Source: Euonymus europaeus
Taxonomy: Eukaryota > Streptophyta > Magnoliopsida > Celastrales > Celastraceae
Assembly (NCBI GenBank): GCA_963580455.1
Contig: OY756964.1
Span: forward strand, 8,122,001 to 8,186,000
DNA length: 64,000 nucleotides
Reading direction: 5' to 3'
The first letter of the stretch is position 1; every line of letters begins with the position of its first letter. Below, piece by piece: positions 45,183 through 57,588 of the stretch. The notes below the pieces were generated by a model that searched no databases, was not told the DNA's origin, and saw only the letters and a program-made list of their open reading frames with translations. A program made the position numbers and the translations under genes.

Positions 45183-47140
45183 AATGAGACAAACCATGTA
45201 GGAGTAGCTATGTTTTTCACAAATCTTCTTCAAATCCTCATATGTTTCCTAGCTATCCGCATCTAAACGATCAATTGAGTTATGAGTATTTTGTAACTCT
45301 CTCTTTGATTTGGTATTCTTAAGAAAGCTCATCGTACCTGCCAGTATAGTATGGATAAAGTCCACCTCCCTTAGGATATTTGTCAAGAGATGTAAACTCA
45401 TACGGCCATTTCATTTAGAAAGTAGGTTCAGTAGAGCTTCGCTTGTCAGCAATTCTCAAATATATCAAATAACTTAGATCCACCTTTATTTGCCAGCATA
45501 TGTGTCTGACTAATGCTGGGCTTATCATCAATAGTCATGCCCAAAAAGAGATCATTGTCGTGTTCTTTACCCTTATTGGTGTGAGATAAGACATCTGCAA
45601 AAGGGTCATCATCATTCTTCTTTTCACCAGTGCTTACACTAGAGTTGATGGTATTTCCAAATAAATCATCAATTAAAGCAGGTGATGTTGTTGTTGGATT
45701 TCCTATGCTATCATCAATCAGAATCTTTGATGAATCATCAATCACTAAAAACTCATATGGATCTCCAGTGTCTATTAAATCAGGTATTGTTAGGTGTCAA
45801 ATACACCTAATATTTTATTGTTAAAGAACACATTTTACCCATGATTTTGGTATAGTTTCTACCTCTTTTGGGTGTTTATGTGAACAAGTACTGGAGATGG
45901 ATGTGATAACTGAAATTGAGCTGAACCCGACATTTGCAGCCTGGGCGCAGCCGCAGGATGCGATTTCACCTTTTCACGTAATTAGGAGCTGACGTGGCAA
46001 GCAGTTATTGGATCAAGGGTTTAATATTTAAGACAAAACCCTAGGAAACAAAAGGGTAGGACACCAGAGATTGGAGAGACGGTAGAACACACAGAGGCAA
46101 GGAAATCAAGCGCGGCTAGGACTGTGAGAGATCAACAGCAAGGCTAGGCGTGATTCCCCTCCATCTTCTTGAGATTTGAACATTGATTATTGAGTATTAT
46201 GTTGGATTTTATTATTATTATGAGTAGCTAAATTCTTTTCTAGCTGGGATTTGGTAAGTTCTTCTACCATAAACCTTGTGCATGGATTCAATTGATGATT
46301 AGACCAAGTTTATTTCTTTGTTCTCTGGATTAATTGTTAATTTCCTATTGTTATGCATGCCTGATCAACATCATAATTTTAGGAATTGTTAGTTGAACAT
46401 ATTCGGCTGACCATGACCCAGTGTTTGACGAAGTAACAAGAACTTGCGTAAGATCCAGATTTTGGGAACATTGAACATAGTTGATTGGGTGATAGACCAT
46501 TACCCTAGATTGTGCGATTGTCGATTTCCTAGTGCGTATGCTTATTTTAGGATGTTCTTAGGAGAGACCAAACCAAGACTCCTCTAATAAGAAAAGATCT
46601 TGCAACTGGACCAAAGTCAGGATCCTTGTTTAGGGAAATCTAATTGACTGCAGCTGGACCAAGGTCTTTCATTTGACATCATTAAACTTTTAAATTGTTT
46701 AATTTCTATTAATATGTGTGCACAGGTGGAGGTAGTTGAGCTCGCCAATCCTAAGCTAGGTTTTGTCCATTGATATTTAATTCAATCGTAATTTGGTCAT
46801 TAGGTAGTTGGCGCTATTGTTTTGTAATTAATTGGTAGTTGGTACAGTCTCCGTGGACTCGATCTCATTCACTTTTACTATTTTGCGAGACGTACTCTTG
46901 CGATTGGGTAAAACTCGTCGGTATTTGAATTGCAATTTTATTTGTGATAAAAAGTATCGATCAGGTATCTGAATAGCAGCAGCAGGGTCAAGCTTAGCAG
47001 ATTTCTCCAAATTATTTACCAAGACACCTTCTCGTCCTCCCAAAGGCGTAAGATCTATCCATCAAAGAGCAAAGTATGTATATCACCCATGTCAGAAATA
47101 GTAAGTAGCGTTTCTCATGATCATATATTTAGGGGAAAAA
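45183..47140 (-). pseudogene. Fragment of an unidentified, probably non-transposon gene, split by a solo LTR
   Basis: Right part (minus, 47100 down to 46969): MGGREGVLVNNLEKSAKLDP then AAAIQIP. Left part (minus, 45787 down to 45446): PDLIDTGDPYEFLVIDDSSK, then ALIDDLFGNT, DDDPFADVLSH, DNDLFLGMTIDDKPSISQTH and SKLFDIFEN. Taking out the LTR and one 5-bp repeat leaves the two parts in one frame. The DPF-type acidic, low-complexity style resembles the disordered tail of an adaptor-like eukaryotic protein, but I do not recognise the gene. An upstream stop near 47060 and stops after 45446 show it is partial. Confidence 0.5.
45788..46963 (+). mobile_element. Solo LTR, 1176 bp, with perfect target duplication
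   Basis: Starts TGTTAGGTGTCAAATACACC, where TTAGGTGT is mirrored by ACACCTAA after 5 nt. Ends AAAGTATCGATCA. Flanked by GGTAT at 45783-45787 and 46964-46968. The near-3' CAGTCTCCGTGGACTCGATC stretch is typical of certain gypsy LTR ends. No internal coding region. Orientation given by TG...CA and the 3' signature. Confidence 0.92.
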
Positions 47141-49080
47141 CATATATTTAGGGGACCAACGGAGCGGTACTCAAAGACCAGCCTTTCATTAGAGACCAAT
47201 AACCTAAAATAAAATAAAATTTCACACTTACTTCAAGAATTGCCCAATACCCTTTTACTAGCCAAAATGAAATATAACTGTTTCATGTTTGTTTGCAGCT
47301 TCTTTGTTTGCTTCTTCTAGGTCATTTATGAGATGGGTCTCTAAATCTTTTTTTTGTGCTTCTATGTCACCTATTGAGTTTGATTTAGTTTTCATATGTT
47401 TTCCATATTAACTTTGGATGTAGCTTTTCTTTAGAATGGTCATTTATAGAGCTGATTCAACTAGTTGTTTCATTAAGTCGTTCACATTAAGTTTAAATTA
47501 TACGGTTCTTTACACTGAATAATTTGAGTGCTCAACAAAGTGATATTGTATGAATTTCAGGTTTAAATTGAAAGGTGTTTATATGTAGACTTCCTGGATT
47601 TTACACATTCTATATTTGCTCTAATCTTTAATATACTAATATGGAAGGCATGTCTATGTAAAATTGGGCGAGTTGGAGTGTCTTTTGCTACTCTCTTGAC
47701 TAGTAGTTGAAAATGCCGAAATTTAAAAACATGGACATCATGTCTCCATCCATTGTTTGGGTTTCTTCCTTTCAAGTCAAAATGTCAAAATATAGAAACA
47801 ATTGTTTTTAATGGGTGTTGATTGTTTTAAAAAAGAGAGAAAGACAGAAAAATATAAATGAAAAGGGAGAAGAAGTGATGTGAGGGGATAAGGGTAGTTG
47901 TGATATGTATAGTTGGTGGAAGTTGGCATGAAGCTTCGTTAATTTGAATATCTCAACATTAGAACATGCATTAATACAATCCTTCACTCAACTTGGCCAC
48001 GTCAACATGTGAGACACAATTGAATGGGACGCAGAACTGTCCCATATGAGTTATTGCCATTAAGTAGTTTAGTCCTACTACAACTTCTTCATGAAAAGGA
48101 GACATAAAAGTTGCTCTTTGGTTTATGTTTCCAGGCAGAAATCAAATTTTATATGCTCTCTTATATACAGGTAAATTTGTTTAGCTTTTAAAGTTGTTGA
48201 TTTGTCAAGGTAATTTGTTTGCCAACTTTTATTTTCTATCATTGTTGTTTGGTGTTTCGCTTTTGCTTTAGCATTTTAACATTGTTTTTGGTTTCTATGG
48301 ACCATTGTTGATAGGGTAGATTTTGTGTTGCCTACTGTTCTTCGTTTCCTTTTGGGTTTAGTTGGTTGCTCGAAATTCCTCAAGGTAAAGGTATACTAAT
48401 TTTATATTTTGTTTGGTTGTTGTTATTTTCAACCAGCTCGGCTAGCTGCATAAGTAAATTGTAATTTTTCTGAAAGTAGCCTTAATTTTCATCAAATATA
48501 ACATTTGTTTCGATAGTTTAATTATCAAGAATTTATGCATAGCCTGTAATTCGTTATGACACGTAAAGAAAATTTACAATTCTATTATTTTTTTTCATTA
48601 CTAGTAGATGGTACTCCTATCAACTAAATAGTCCACATATACCAATACTTAGTTTATTATTGATTATTTTCAAATAAGACATGGAGTATCTTGAATTGAT
48701 GGTATTAGTGGGAATGTTTTTACTTTTTGTTCATTCAAAAGTTTGTTCTTCTTTGCAAAATCTCTAAGTTGAAATAGATTTAGCTTTCATGATTTACAGG
48801 TTGTAAAATTTATAGGTTGTATTTGAGCATAATGTGCTTTAGTTTGATTTTTTCAGGAAAGTTACTTCTTTGTAGTTAGTTGTGCGTTTGATCTCAAGTG
48901 ACCAATTTCTTGCTCATAAGGTATGTTCATTCAATTGTTCAATGTTTGGTTTTTATTCTGTTGGTATTTCTCTGTGTGATTTATGGTCTTTTGACCTAGG
49001 CTTCACATGATGTTTTCTGATCTTTACTTTGTTGTGTTGGATGTATTATTTGTTTTGTTTTCACTCCCATTTTTAATATG
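47141..49080. other. Non-coding, probable Helitron 5' region
   Basis: No ORF with a recognisable domain over 1.9 kb. AT-rich with T-rich, intron-like stretches and several ...CAG|GTA... junctions (for example near 48170), directly upstream of the Helitron ORF. A Helitron 5' end (TC) could not be fixed. Confidence 0.4.
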
Positions 49081-50547
49081 ATATTAGGATGGAGATTGGT
49101 GAGACTAGCAAACAACGTAGACTTAAACAAAAAAGGTTAATTGAGAATCGTGCTTAGTAACGCATTATGCCATCCAAATTAAGTGATGCTCAGTCAGTTA
49201 ATGTTGTTGATATCTTAGGTGGCTCTACTGGAAGTGACATGGAAAATGCTCAGGTTTTGAATCTAGGTTCTCATGATCTCACATGCGAGTTTTTTGGTGC
49301 CATCTTTTGGCATGGTGAACGATTAAAATCAAATTCTAATCGCAGACCAATATACTCCATGTGTAGTCGAGGTGGGAAAATAAAACTACCTTTATTAAGA
49401 GCGACACCTTTGTTACTTGATGAATTGCTTGATTGTGAAGGATCAACCAAAAGTAAAAAATTCCAAAAAAACATACGGATTTACAACTCGATGTTTATGT
49501 TTACATCTCTTGGTGGAAAAGTTGATCGTGCTATCAATAATGCTTCTAGACCATACGTTTTTAGACTTGTTGGTCAAAATTTTCATCGGATTGGTTCTTT
49601 ACTTCCAGCAAATGGAGAATCTCCTAAATTTGCACAGTTATATGTATATGATACTGAGCATGAAGTTATGAATAGAATCAATGATGTTGGTTCTACTGAT
49701 AATGATGCAATTGATGAGGAAATTGTTAGAAGTTTGATTAGCATGTTTGACGGTCTAAATCAAATTGCAAGAGCATTTCGGATGGCAAGAGATAGGTTTC
49801 ACGAAAGTGATATTAGACCTATAAAGTTAAGATTATGTGCAAGGAGAAACGGTGATACTGATCAATATAATGTTCCTATGTCCTCAGAGATTGTAGGATT
49901 AGTGGTTGGAGGTTTTGGTGATAATTCCGAGCATAGGGATATAATTGTATAGGACAAGGTTGAAGGATTGAAGCGTATTGATGAATTTCATCCAAGTTTT
50001 ATGGCTATGCAATATCCATTGTTATTTCCTTATGGCGAAGATGGGTATTCAAAATTTTTGAAATGTGAAAATGTGGTTTTTACGCATCCCACGGAAAGAA
50101 CATGTGTGACTATGAGAGAATATTATGCATATAGACTTCAACAAAGGTTTGAAGAAGGGAAAACACTAATTAAAAGTGGTAAACTTTTTCAGCAGTTCAT
50201 TGTGGACGCATATGCATGTGTAGAAGAATAAAGATTACATTTCATTCGATGTAATAAAAAAAACTACGTATTGAAAAATATAAAGGTGTGTGTGATGCTT
50301 TTGCTACTGGAAATATTGATGGTAGTTCTATTAGCAAGCGGATTTTCCTACTATCAAGTTTTATAGGAGGACCACGTTATATGATTCAAAACTATGGCCA
50401 TATCTTCATATGTTGTTGAATGTTCAAAAGGGTGCAAGGAATTACATAGAACTGCAAACAGTTGCTGATATTATTCATCTGACATTTCAGTCTGCATGTA
50501 TGGCAATTGGCTTACTAGGTGATGACAAGGAATGGCATGAGGCATTA
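49081..50547 (+). pseudogene. Helitron Rep/helicase protein, internally deleted and truncated
   Basis: A first ATG at 49090 gives MEIGETSKQRRLKQKR, then two stops. The main frame at 49167-49952 has THDLT-like CEFFGAIFWHGERLK, FTSLGGKVDRAIN, PYVFRLVGQNFHRIGSLLP and the FAQLYVYDTEHEVMNR block of plant Helitron N-termini. After a TAG at 49950 comes FHPSFMAMQYPLLFPYGEDG and REYYAYRLQQR (49968-50231), then GGPRYMIQNYGH-like residues out of frame (about 50366-50400). At about 50412 it jumps to LLNVQKGARNYIELQTVADI and ACMAIGLLGDDKEWHEAL, a helicase-region block. The HUH/YY Rep motifs and most of the PIF1 helicase are gone. Confidence 0.87.
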
Positions 50548-52506
50548 GGGCTAGTTGAGATTTGCATGATCAAATTGAATGACCAAATGACCTCAATTAT
50601 AAGTGAAATTTTGTATGGACATTCAGTTATATATGAAATGATTTATCATGTGCTTACTTGAATTTTATTAAGCTTATAACATGTTGATTAACCTAAGTGC
50701 TAGCATTGAAGCTCTTTGAGCTTACAAGCAAAAATGGGATGTTTTGTCATCTATTATTTTTGTAGGCTTAATCAAATGATCATCATGAGCCTATTTGAAG
50801 TATCATGAAGCTGATTCTATTGAGAAAATTTGTGCATCATGATTTGAAGCTCATTTAGACAAGTTTGGACATGGTCAACCCTATTTGGTTCAAGTTTGAC
50901 ACTTTGTGTGCAATAAATGGTTTCAGCCATGTGCCTTGTGTTATTATTGCTGGAGAATTAACTCAAGAACTTCTAGAAACCTTATCATTTGTTTTGGAGT
51001 CAATAAAGTAGAGGGAATACAAGTTTGAAATACTTGGTTGGTAGTGTGCCTAACACTTGCACTATGGAGACAAGGAAGAGACAAGGGAGAGACAAGATGA
51101 CATACAGTTTTAATATTTCCAGAATTTAAGATGGACTTGTTTGGCATCCATTGGAGAAGGTTGCTACATACAGAAGAGTAATGTGTTTGATCCAAACAAG
51201 GTGCAACCCATGGTGACTTTCTTGGAGAAATATGTCCAACGGCTTGATCTTCAATGGCTGAGATCAATTTCATTTGAATTAAAGAAAGGTCCAGATTTAA
51301 AGTAGCTTCAAGGGCCAAGATTTGAAGATGTATTGATTCAATGGTTGAGTTGGTTTTTGTTTGTTTTGAAGAGAGAAGGGTTGGCCATTCTTGCAAGGTG
51401 GAAGAAGCATTTGCAAATTTTTACTAAGTGTTCAAGCTTACTTGCTCTCAACTTCATCTTCTTGATTCAAGCTTCTTTCTTGCGATCTCTTGCTACCACT
51501 TTGATTACATTCAAGCCATCATATTCCTATTTGAAAGAGAGATCCAAAAACTCCTTGAACCACCCCAAAAATCTTTCTACCCGTGGGTACTCTTGGTGTG
51601 TTCTTGAGAGTTCTTCAACAAAGCTTCACCTAAACCTATTCTTGATCTAGTGTGAGCTTTGTGTGAGATTACAAGAGTGTTTGCTACACATTTGAATCCA
51701 AACCCATTTGAGCAGCATCTTGTAAATTTGAGTGTTCTCCAACCGTATATAGCCTAGAGCTAATCTTGAGAGAACCAAAATCCAAATACTTGTAAAAGTC
51801 CCTTTTGAGGGCATTACCTTTGAGAGGTGTGAGAAAGTTTAAGGTTAGCTTCAAACCTTGTTGGTGTACAAGTTTGGGGTGTTCTTGGAAACCCTAAGTT
51901 TGTGGTGAACTTGAAAAACCACATATATCCTTTAGTGGATTGGGAAATCCTAAGCTTAAGGGCTTAGGTAGTGGATGTAGGTGTGAGCACCGAACCACTA
52001 TATATCCTTGTGCACACTATTTTGATTTCTTTGCTTGTTTGTGTGTTAAACTTGCTGCCTTGTAGTGACTTGTTTTTTATTATCATTCTATTGGTGTTAT
52101 TGGTGATTTGTGTGCCTTAGAAGTTGATATTAGGGTGTTGTTTGCTGCCATTGCTTGTGGTTGAACAACTTGTGATTATTGAATTCTAGGTATACTTTTG
52201 ATTGTTAATTTTCTAGAATACCAATCTGTCCGTGAATTTTTCATATAGCTAGACTTTGAATTTTGAGCTGAATTTTTGATATAGTGTTTATTGAGGTGTT
52301 GTAATATTGCATATCAAATTTCGTTACATTCCGAGTTGAATTGCTAGGTCAAATTGCATTTACACAATTAGTGCGTAGATTTGCATTCTTGACATTGTCT
52401 TAATCATTTGTGAGATTTTAGGTTGTGGTTTTGTACTTGGGGTTTATACTTAGTTTTTTTTTAAAACACAATTCACCCCCCCTCTTGTGTTAGCCTAGTG
52501 ATTTCA
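50548..52506 (+). repeat. 5' LTR of the Opie-like Sirevirus
   Basis: Similarity to the 3' copy starts at GGGCTAGTTGAGATTTGC and ends at TAGTGATTTCA. No TG dinucleotide sits at the exact left border (the first TG is 9 nt in), and it abuts Helitron coding sequence, so the left end may be truncated. The overlapping ORFs at 50944-51396 and 51333-51650 have exact counterparts in the 3' LTR and are not thought to be genes. Confidence 0.85.
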
Positions 52507-52508
52507 AT

Positions 52509-52521
52509 TGGTATCGGAGGA
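52509..52521 (+). promoter_or_regulatory. Primer-binding site (initiator Met-tRNA type)
   Basis: TGGTATCGGAGGA begins 2 nt after the LTR end. The usual copia PBS is TGGTATCAGAGC, complementary to the 3' end of initiator tRNA-Met; this copy has an A-to-G change. Confidence 0.85.
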
Positions 52522-52562
52522 GGTTAGCAAAGTAATAGAATTAACATTCTAGCTTAGATCAA

Positions 52563-53698
52563 ATGGCTTACACTAGTACTAGACCACATGATGGTGAGGG
52601 CTTGTCATCGAATAGGCCACCTTTCTTTAATGGGAAGGATTATGGTTTTTGGAAGAATAGGATGAGGATTTTCCTTAGGAGTATGGATATGGCCTTATGG
52701 AGAGTTATAGAGAATGGACCATTCATTCCTACTAAGGAAGAGGGAGATAAGGTAGTTCCTAAGGATGAGAGTGAGTATAGTGAGAGTGATGACAAGAAGG
52801 TGAGCTTAAATGAAAAAGCAATTAACTTGTTACATATTGCATTAGCTAGGGGTGAGTATGATCATATTAGTGCATGCACTAGTGCTCAAGAGATTTGGAA
52901 ATGTTAGAATTAAAGCATGAATGAACTAGTCAAGTTAAAGATTGCAAAATTAACATGTTAGTGCAAAAATATGAATTGTTCAAAATGCTTGAAAGTGAAT
53001 GCATTAGTGACATGTTTAATAGGTTGACATGCATATGCAATGATTTGAATGCTCTTGGCAAACCTTACCCTATGCATGACAAGGTACAAAAAGTTCTAAG
53101 GAGCTTACCTAGAAATTGGAGTGAGAAGGTGACCGCCATTGACGAGGCCAAAGACGTGAGGATTTTGAAGTTGGATGAGCTCATTGGGAGCTTGATGACT
53201 CATGAGATGAAAGTGTTAAATAGAGTGGATGAGGAGCCTCAAAGAAAGAAGGGCATTGCCCTAGCCGTGACCTCTAAGCCAAGGGAGGCCATGAGTCATG
53301 GTGAAAGGGAAGTGTCTTCAAGTAGTGAGAGTGAAGATAGTGATGATGAGATGGCTATGATGGTGAAGAATTTCAAGAAATTTGTGAGGAGCAAGAGAGG
53401 TGGATTCAAGAATCGAAAGTTCAAAGACAAGGAGAAGGAGAAGGAAAGAGAGAAACCAACTTGTTTCAATTGTGGCAAGGTTGGTCACTTTATTGCCGAG
53501 TGCCCCAAAGCATCCAAGAAATATCACAAAGGGAAAGACAAAGAGAAGAAGAAGGCATTGAAAGCAACATGGGATGATTCATCATCAAGCTCATCAAGTG
53601 AGGATGAGATGGAGCATAAGGCACACTTTTGTCTTACGGCAAAAGAGGAGAAAATTGACTCATCCTCTCAAGATGAGATGGTATGCTTCAAGTCTTAA
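52563..53698 (+). pseudogene. gag: Sirevirus gag (UBN2-type) with zinc knuckle
   Basis: Start ATG at 52563. First part to 52907: RPPFFNGKDYGFWKNRMRIF and LRSMDMALWRVIENGPFIPT, then VSLNEKAINLLHIALARGEY, the copia UBN2/gag pattern. At about 52905 a deletion or frameshift breaks the frame. It resumes with INMLVQKYELFKMLESECIS, MHDKVQKVLRSLPRNWSEKV and LDELIGSLMTHEMKVLN. The zinc knuckle CFNCGKVGHFIAECP (C-X2-C-X4-H-X4-C) is intact, followed by an acidic serine-rich tail. Gag forms the virus-like particle and binds RNA. The frame ends with TAA at 53696, in frame with the protease that follows. Confidence 0.92.
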
Positions 53699-56600
53699 TC
53701 CAATCCATGCCAATGGTACTTGGATAGTGGATGCTCAAGGCATATGAGTGGAGATCGAACCTTATTTACTTCATTCAAGGAAAATAAGAATGGTGGTTAT
53801 GTCACTTTTGGAGACAATTCTAAGGGAAAGATTCTAGGCATAGGATCGGTTGGTAAGGGTTCCTTTTCTCTAAATGATTGTCTTTTGATTGAAAGGTTGC
53901 AATTTAATTTGCTTAGCATTAGTCAATTAGCGGATAAAGGATATGATTCACATTTTAAGAAAGGTAAATGTTGTATTGTAGATGAGCATGATAATATCAT
54001 TACATCCGGTGTTAGAATAGGTCATATGTATGCACTTGACTTAAATATGATGAATGATAATATGACATGTTTGATTTCTTCTAATGATGTTGTGTTGTAT
54101 TGGCATAGAAGATTGGGTCATATAGGTGTTTCTACTTTGAGAAAGCTTAGTTCAAAAGAATTAGTTAGAGGCTTACCCAAGTTGAAGTTTGGTGATTCCA
54201 TTATATGTGAACATTGCATTAGAGGTAAGCAAATTAAGGAGTCTTTTAAATCAAAAAATGTTGTTTCTACTTCTAGGCCACTTCAACTATTGCATATTGA
54301 TTTGTTTGGTCCTAGTAGGACAAAGAGTTTAGGTGGCAAGTATTATGCATTTGTTATTGTTGATGATTATTCAAGATTTACTTGGTGTTTGTTTTTAGCT
54401 CATAAAAGTGATGCATTACATGAGTTTAAATCTTTCATTAAAAGAGTGCAAAATGAGCATGAATTGCATGTTTCCAAAATTAGGAGTGACCATGGAGGTG
54501 AATTTGAAAACTATGGATTTGATGCTTTATGTGATTCTTATGGTATTACACATAATTTTAGTGCACCTAGAACACCACAACAAAATGAAGTTGTTGAAAG
54601 GAAAAATAGGACATTACAAGAGTTAGGTAGAACCATGATGCTTGAATATGCCTTACCTAAATACTTTTGGGCCGAAGCTATAAATAATGCATGTTATGTC
54701 TCTAATAGGTTGTCTATTAGAAAGATTTTGAAAAAGACTCCATATGAGCTTTTGTATGCTAGGAAGCCTAAAGTTGACTATTTTAGAGTGTTTGGTTGTA
54801 AATGCTATATTTTGAATACAAAAGACAATCTTGATAAATTTGATGCTAAGAGTGAAATTGGTATATTTCTTGGTTATTCTACTCATTCTAGAGCTTATAG
54901 AGTTTTTAATGATAAGTCTAAGGTTGTGGAAGAAAGTGTGCATGTTAAATTCGATGATATGTTTTCGCTTGATCCAAATGTGCTTGTAGAAGAAGAAATT
55001 TCAGGTTTTGAAGGGCTAGATCATCCAAAGAGTTCACACTCTATTGGTGGTCATGATCTACAAATAAAAGAGGATGATGATTTATTGGTGGGAAGCTTGA
55101 AGGAGATGAAAATCTCAAATGATGCTACATCAAATCAAGTGGAATCTATGTCTAATAATGAAGATCATGATGAGCATGGTAAAGATATACAATCGGGCAA
55201 CTCTAATAATCAAGGAAATAGGCTTCAAAAGAAGGGCAAGCACATGCATCCTAAAGAGCTTATCATTGGAGACTTCTCAAAAGGCATTCAAACAAGATCA
55301 AGATTAAATTCGACGGTCAACTCTAATCCTTTAAATCTTTATGCTATGATATCTATGATAGAGCCTAAGAATGTGAAAGATGCTTTAATTGATGAAGATT
55401 GGATTTTTGCTATGCAAGAAGAATTAGAACAATTTGAAAGAAGCAAGGTTTGGACATTTGTTCCAAAACCTAGAGACAACACCATTATTGGAACCAAATG
55501 GGTGTTTAGAAATAAGATGAATGAGAATGGTGAAGTGACTAGGAATAAGGCTAGGCTAGTAGCTCAAGGTTATTGTCAAGAAGAGGGTACAGATTATGAA
55601 GAAACCTTTGCACCGGTTGCAAGGTTCGAGGCCATTAGACTTTTATTAGCTTTTGCATGCTATAAGGGTTTTAAACTTTTTCAAATGGATGTTAAGAGTG
55701 CTTTCTTGAATGGTGTGATAAATGAGGAAGTGTATGTTAAACAACCTCCGGGTTTTGAATCTAAAGAATACCCTAATCATGTTTATAAATTAGACAAGGC
55801 ATTGTATGGCTTAAAGTAAGCACCTAGGGCATGGTATGAGAGACTTAGTAAATTCTTGTTAGAAAATGATTTTCCTTGTGGTAGTATTGATAATACTTTG
55901 TTTACTAAATGCAAAGGTGATGACTTGTTGATTGTGCAAATATATGTGGATGACATTATATTTGGTGCTACTTTGGAATCAATGTGTGATGACTTTGCAT
56001 TGTGCATGAAAAGTGAATTTGAAATGTCTATGATGGGTGAGTTGTCATATTTTCTAGGATTGCAAATTAGACAAACATTGCATGGCATTCATATAAGTCA
56101 AACTAAATACACTTATGACTTGCTTAAAAGGTTTGGGATGGACTTGTCTAAAGGATGTTCTACACCAATGGGGGTGTCATCCAAATTAGAAGCCGACCTT
56201 AAAAGCAAAGAAGTGGATCAAAAGATGTATAGGTCTATGATTGGAAGTTTACTTTATTTGACCGCATCTAGGCCGGATATCATGTTTAGTGTGTGTATGT
56301 GCTAGATATCAATCTAATCCTAAAGAATCACATTTATTGGCCGTTAGGAGGATATTGAGATACTTGAAAGATACACCAACCTTAGGGTTGTGGTATGATA
56401 GAAAATCCTCATTTGACTTGCACGCTTTTAGTGATGCCGATTATGGAGGTTGTAGAATTGATAGGAAAAGTACAAGTGGTACATGTCAATACCTAGGGAA
56501 CATGCTTATATCTTGGTTTTCAAAGAAACAAACTTGTGTTGCCTTAAGTACAATCGAAGCCGAGTACTGGCCATAGGTAGTTGTGTTGCACAAATTCTAT

Positions 56601-56884
56601 GGATTAAACAACAATTGATTGATTTTAATATGTCATTTGACAACACACTTATTCATTGTGACAACATTAGTGCAATCCATTTATCTAAGAATCCGGTTCA
56701 TCATGGAAAAGCCAAACACATTGAGATTAGACATCATTTTATAAGAGATCATGTAGCTAAAGGGAATATTGTGCTTGAACATGTAGAAGGAGAACACAAC
56801 ATTGCAGATTTGTTTACCAAACCCTTAGCTAAGGATAGGTTTATAAAATTCAGAGATGCGTTAGGCTTGATTGATGCACCTTGA
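53699..56884 (+). pseudogene. pol: Sirevirus pol: protease, integrase, RT, RNase H
   Basis: Protease active site WYLDSGCSRHMSG (53714 on). Integrase finger WHRRLGHIGVSTLRKL then CEHCIRGKQ; core Asp in LHIDLFGPS, Asp in IRSDHGGEFEN, Glu in PQQNEVVERKNRTLQE. RT: GTKWVFRNKMNENGEV, NKARLVAQGY, FQMDVKSAFLNG, then YVDDIIFGAT with both catalytic Asp. RNase H: FSDADYGGCRIDRKSTSG, ALSTIEAEY, then CDNISAIHLSKNPVHHGKAK and EHNIADLFTKPLA. Lesions: TAA for the usual Gln in LYGLK-Q-APRAW; a shift at about 56295 undone by one at about 56570. All catalytic motifs survive. Confidence 0.95.
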
Positions 56885-57588
56885 GTGAAGTTGCTTGAAT
56901 GCATGCTCTTTGCTTGATTTCATGTATGTGACACATCTCCATTGGTCTATATATATTTATTTGAATGAGATGCCCATGTGTAGGGGGGGTTCCTAAATCA
57001 AATTTTATGTATTTGATGTGATTCCTTGCTTAAATGATGATCCATGATTGCTTCCATGTTATTGGTATCCTTGCTAGCATATATGAGCTTGAAAACATAT
57101 TTAATTTTTAATTGGTATTTTGAATGATTTTCAAGCTATGCATTCAATGTTTTTACATGGCTTAGGAAGCATTAGTTGATGCACTTCATTGAGTTAAACC
57201 ATTCATTGTTTTTGAAGTTACATTACCCCTATTTGTTGATTGTGCTTAACTTTGGATGAATTTGGATAAATCATGAAATGAATTATATCTACTGATTTAA
57301 GCTTCATTATATATCTTTGGAATCATGTTTGATCATGTTTGATATAAATTGGATGAATCTGGACTGACTTATTTTTCGATGCTAAAATCTGTCACACCAT
57401 CACACTAGGCACACGTTGGTTGAACAGTCATAACTTATTCATATGAGCTCTGATTGACTTGATTCTTGTTCTGAAAATTATTTAAGACACTCTGAAATTT
57501 TTCATTGTCAAATAGTGTCAGGTCAATTTTAAGTTTATCAGGTTCAATTTGTCTGTTGAAATTAATTCACCTGTGCAGTCATTAAACT
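56885..57588 (+). other. Sirevirus 3' non-coding region with G-tract
   Basis: No env-like ORF. GTGTAGGGGGGG at about 56978-56989 looks like a polypurine tract but stands 600 bp before the start of the 3' direct repeat. Either the tract is not the functional one, or the true LTR begins just after it and the 5' LTR has lost its first 600 bp. Confidence 0.6.

Noticed and set aside
50944..51650. ORFs of 150 and 105 codons present twice (also 57985-58691)
   Set aside because: Duplicated only because both lie in the LTRs of the same element; no known domain, and sequence differences do not look constrained.
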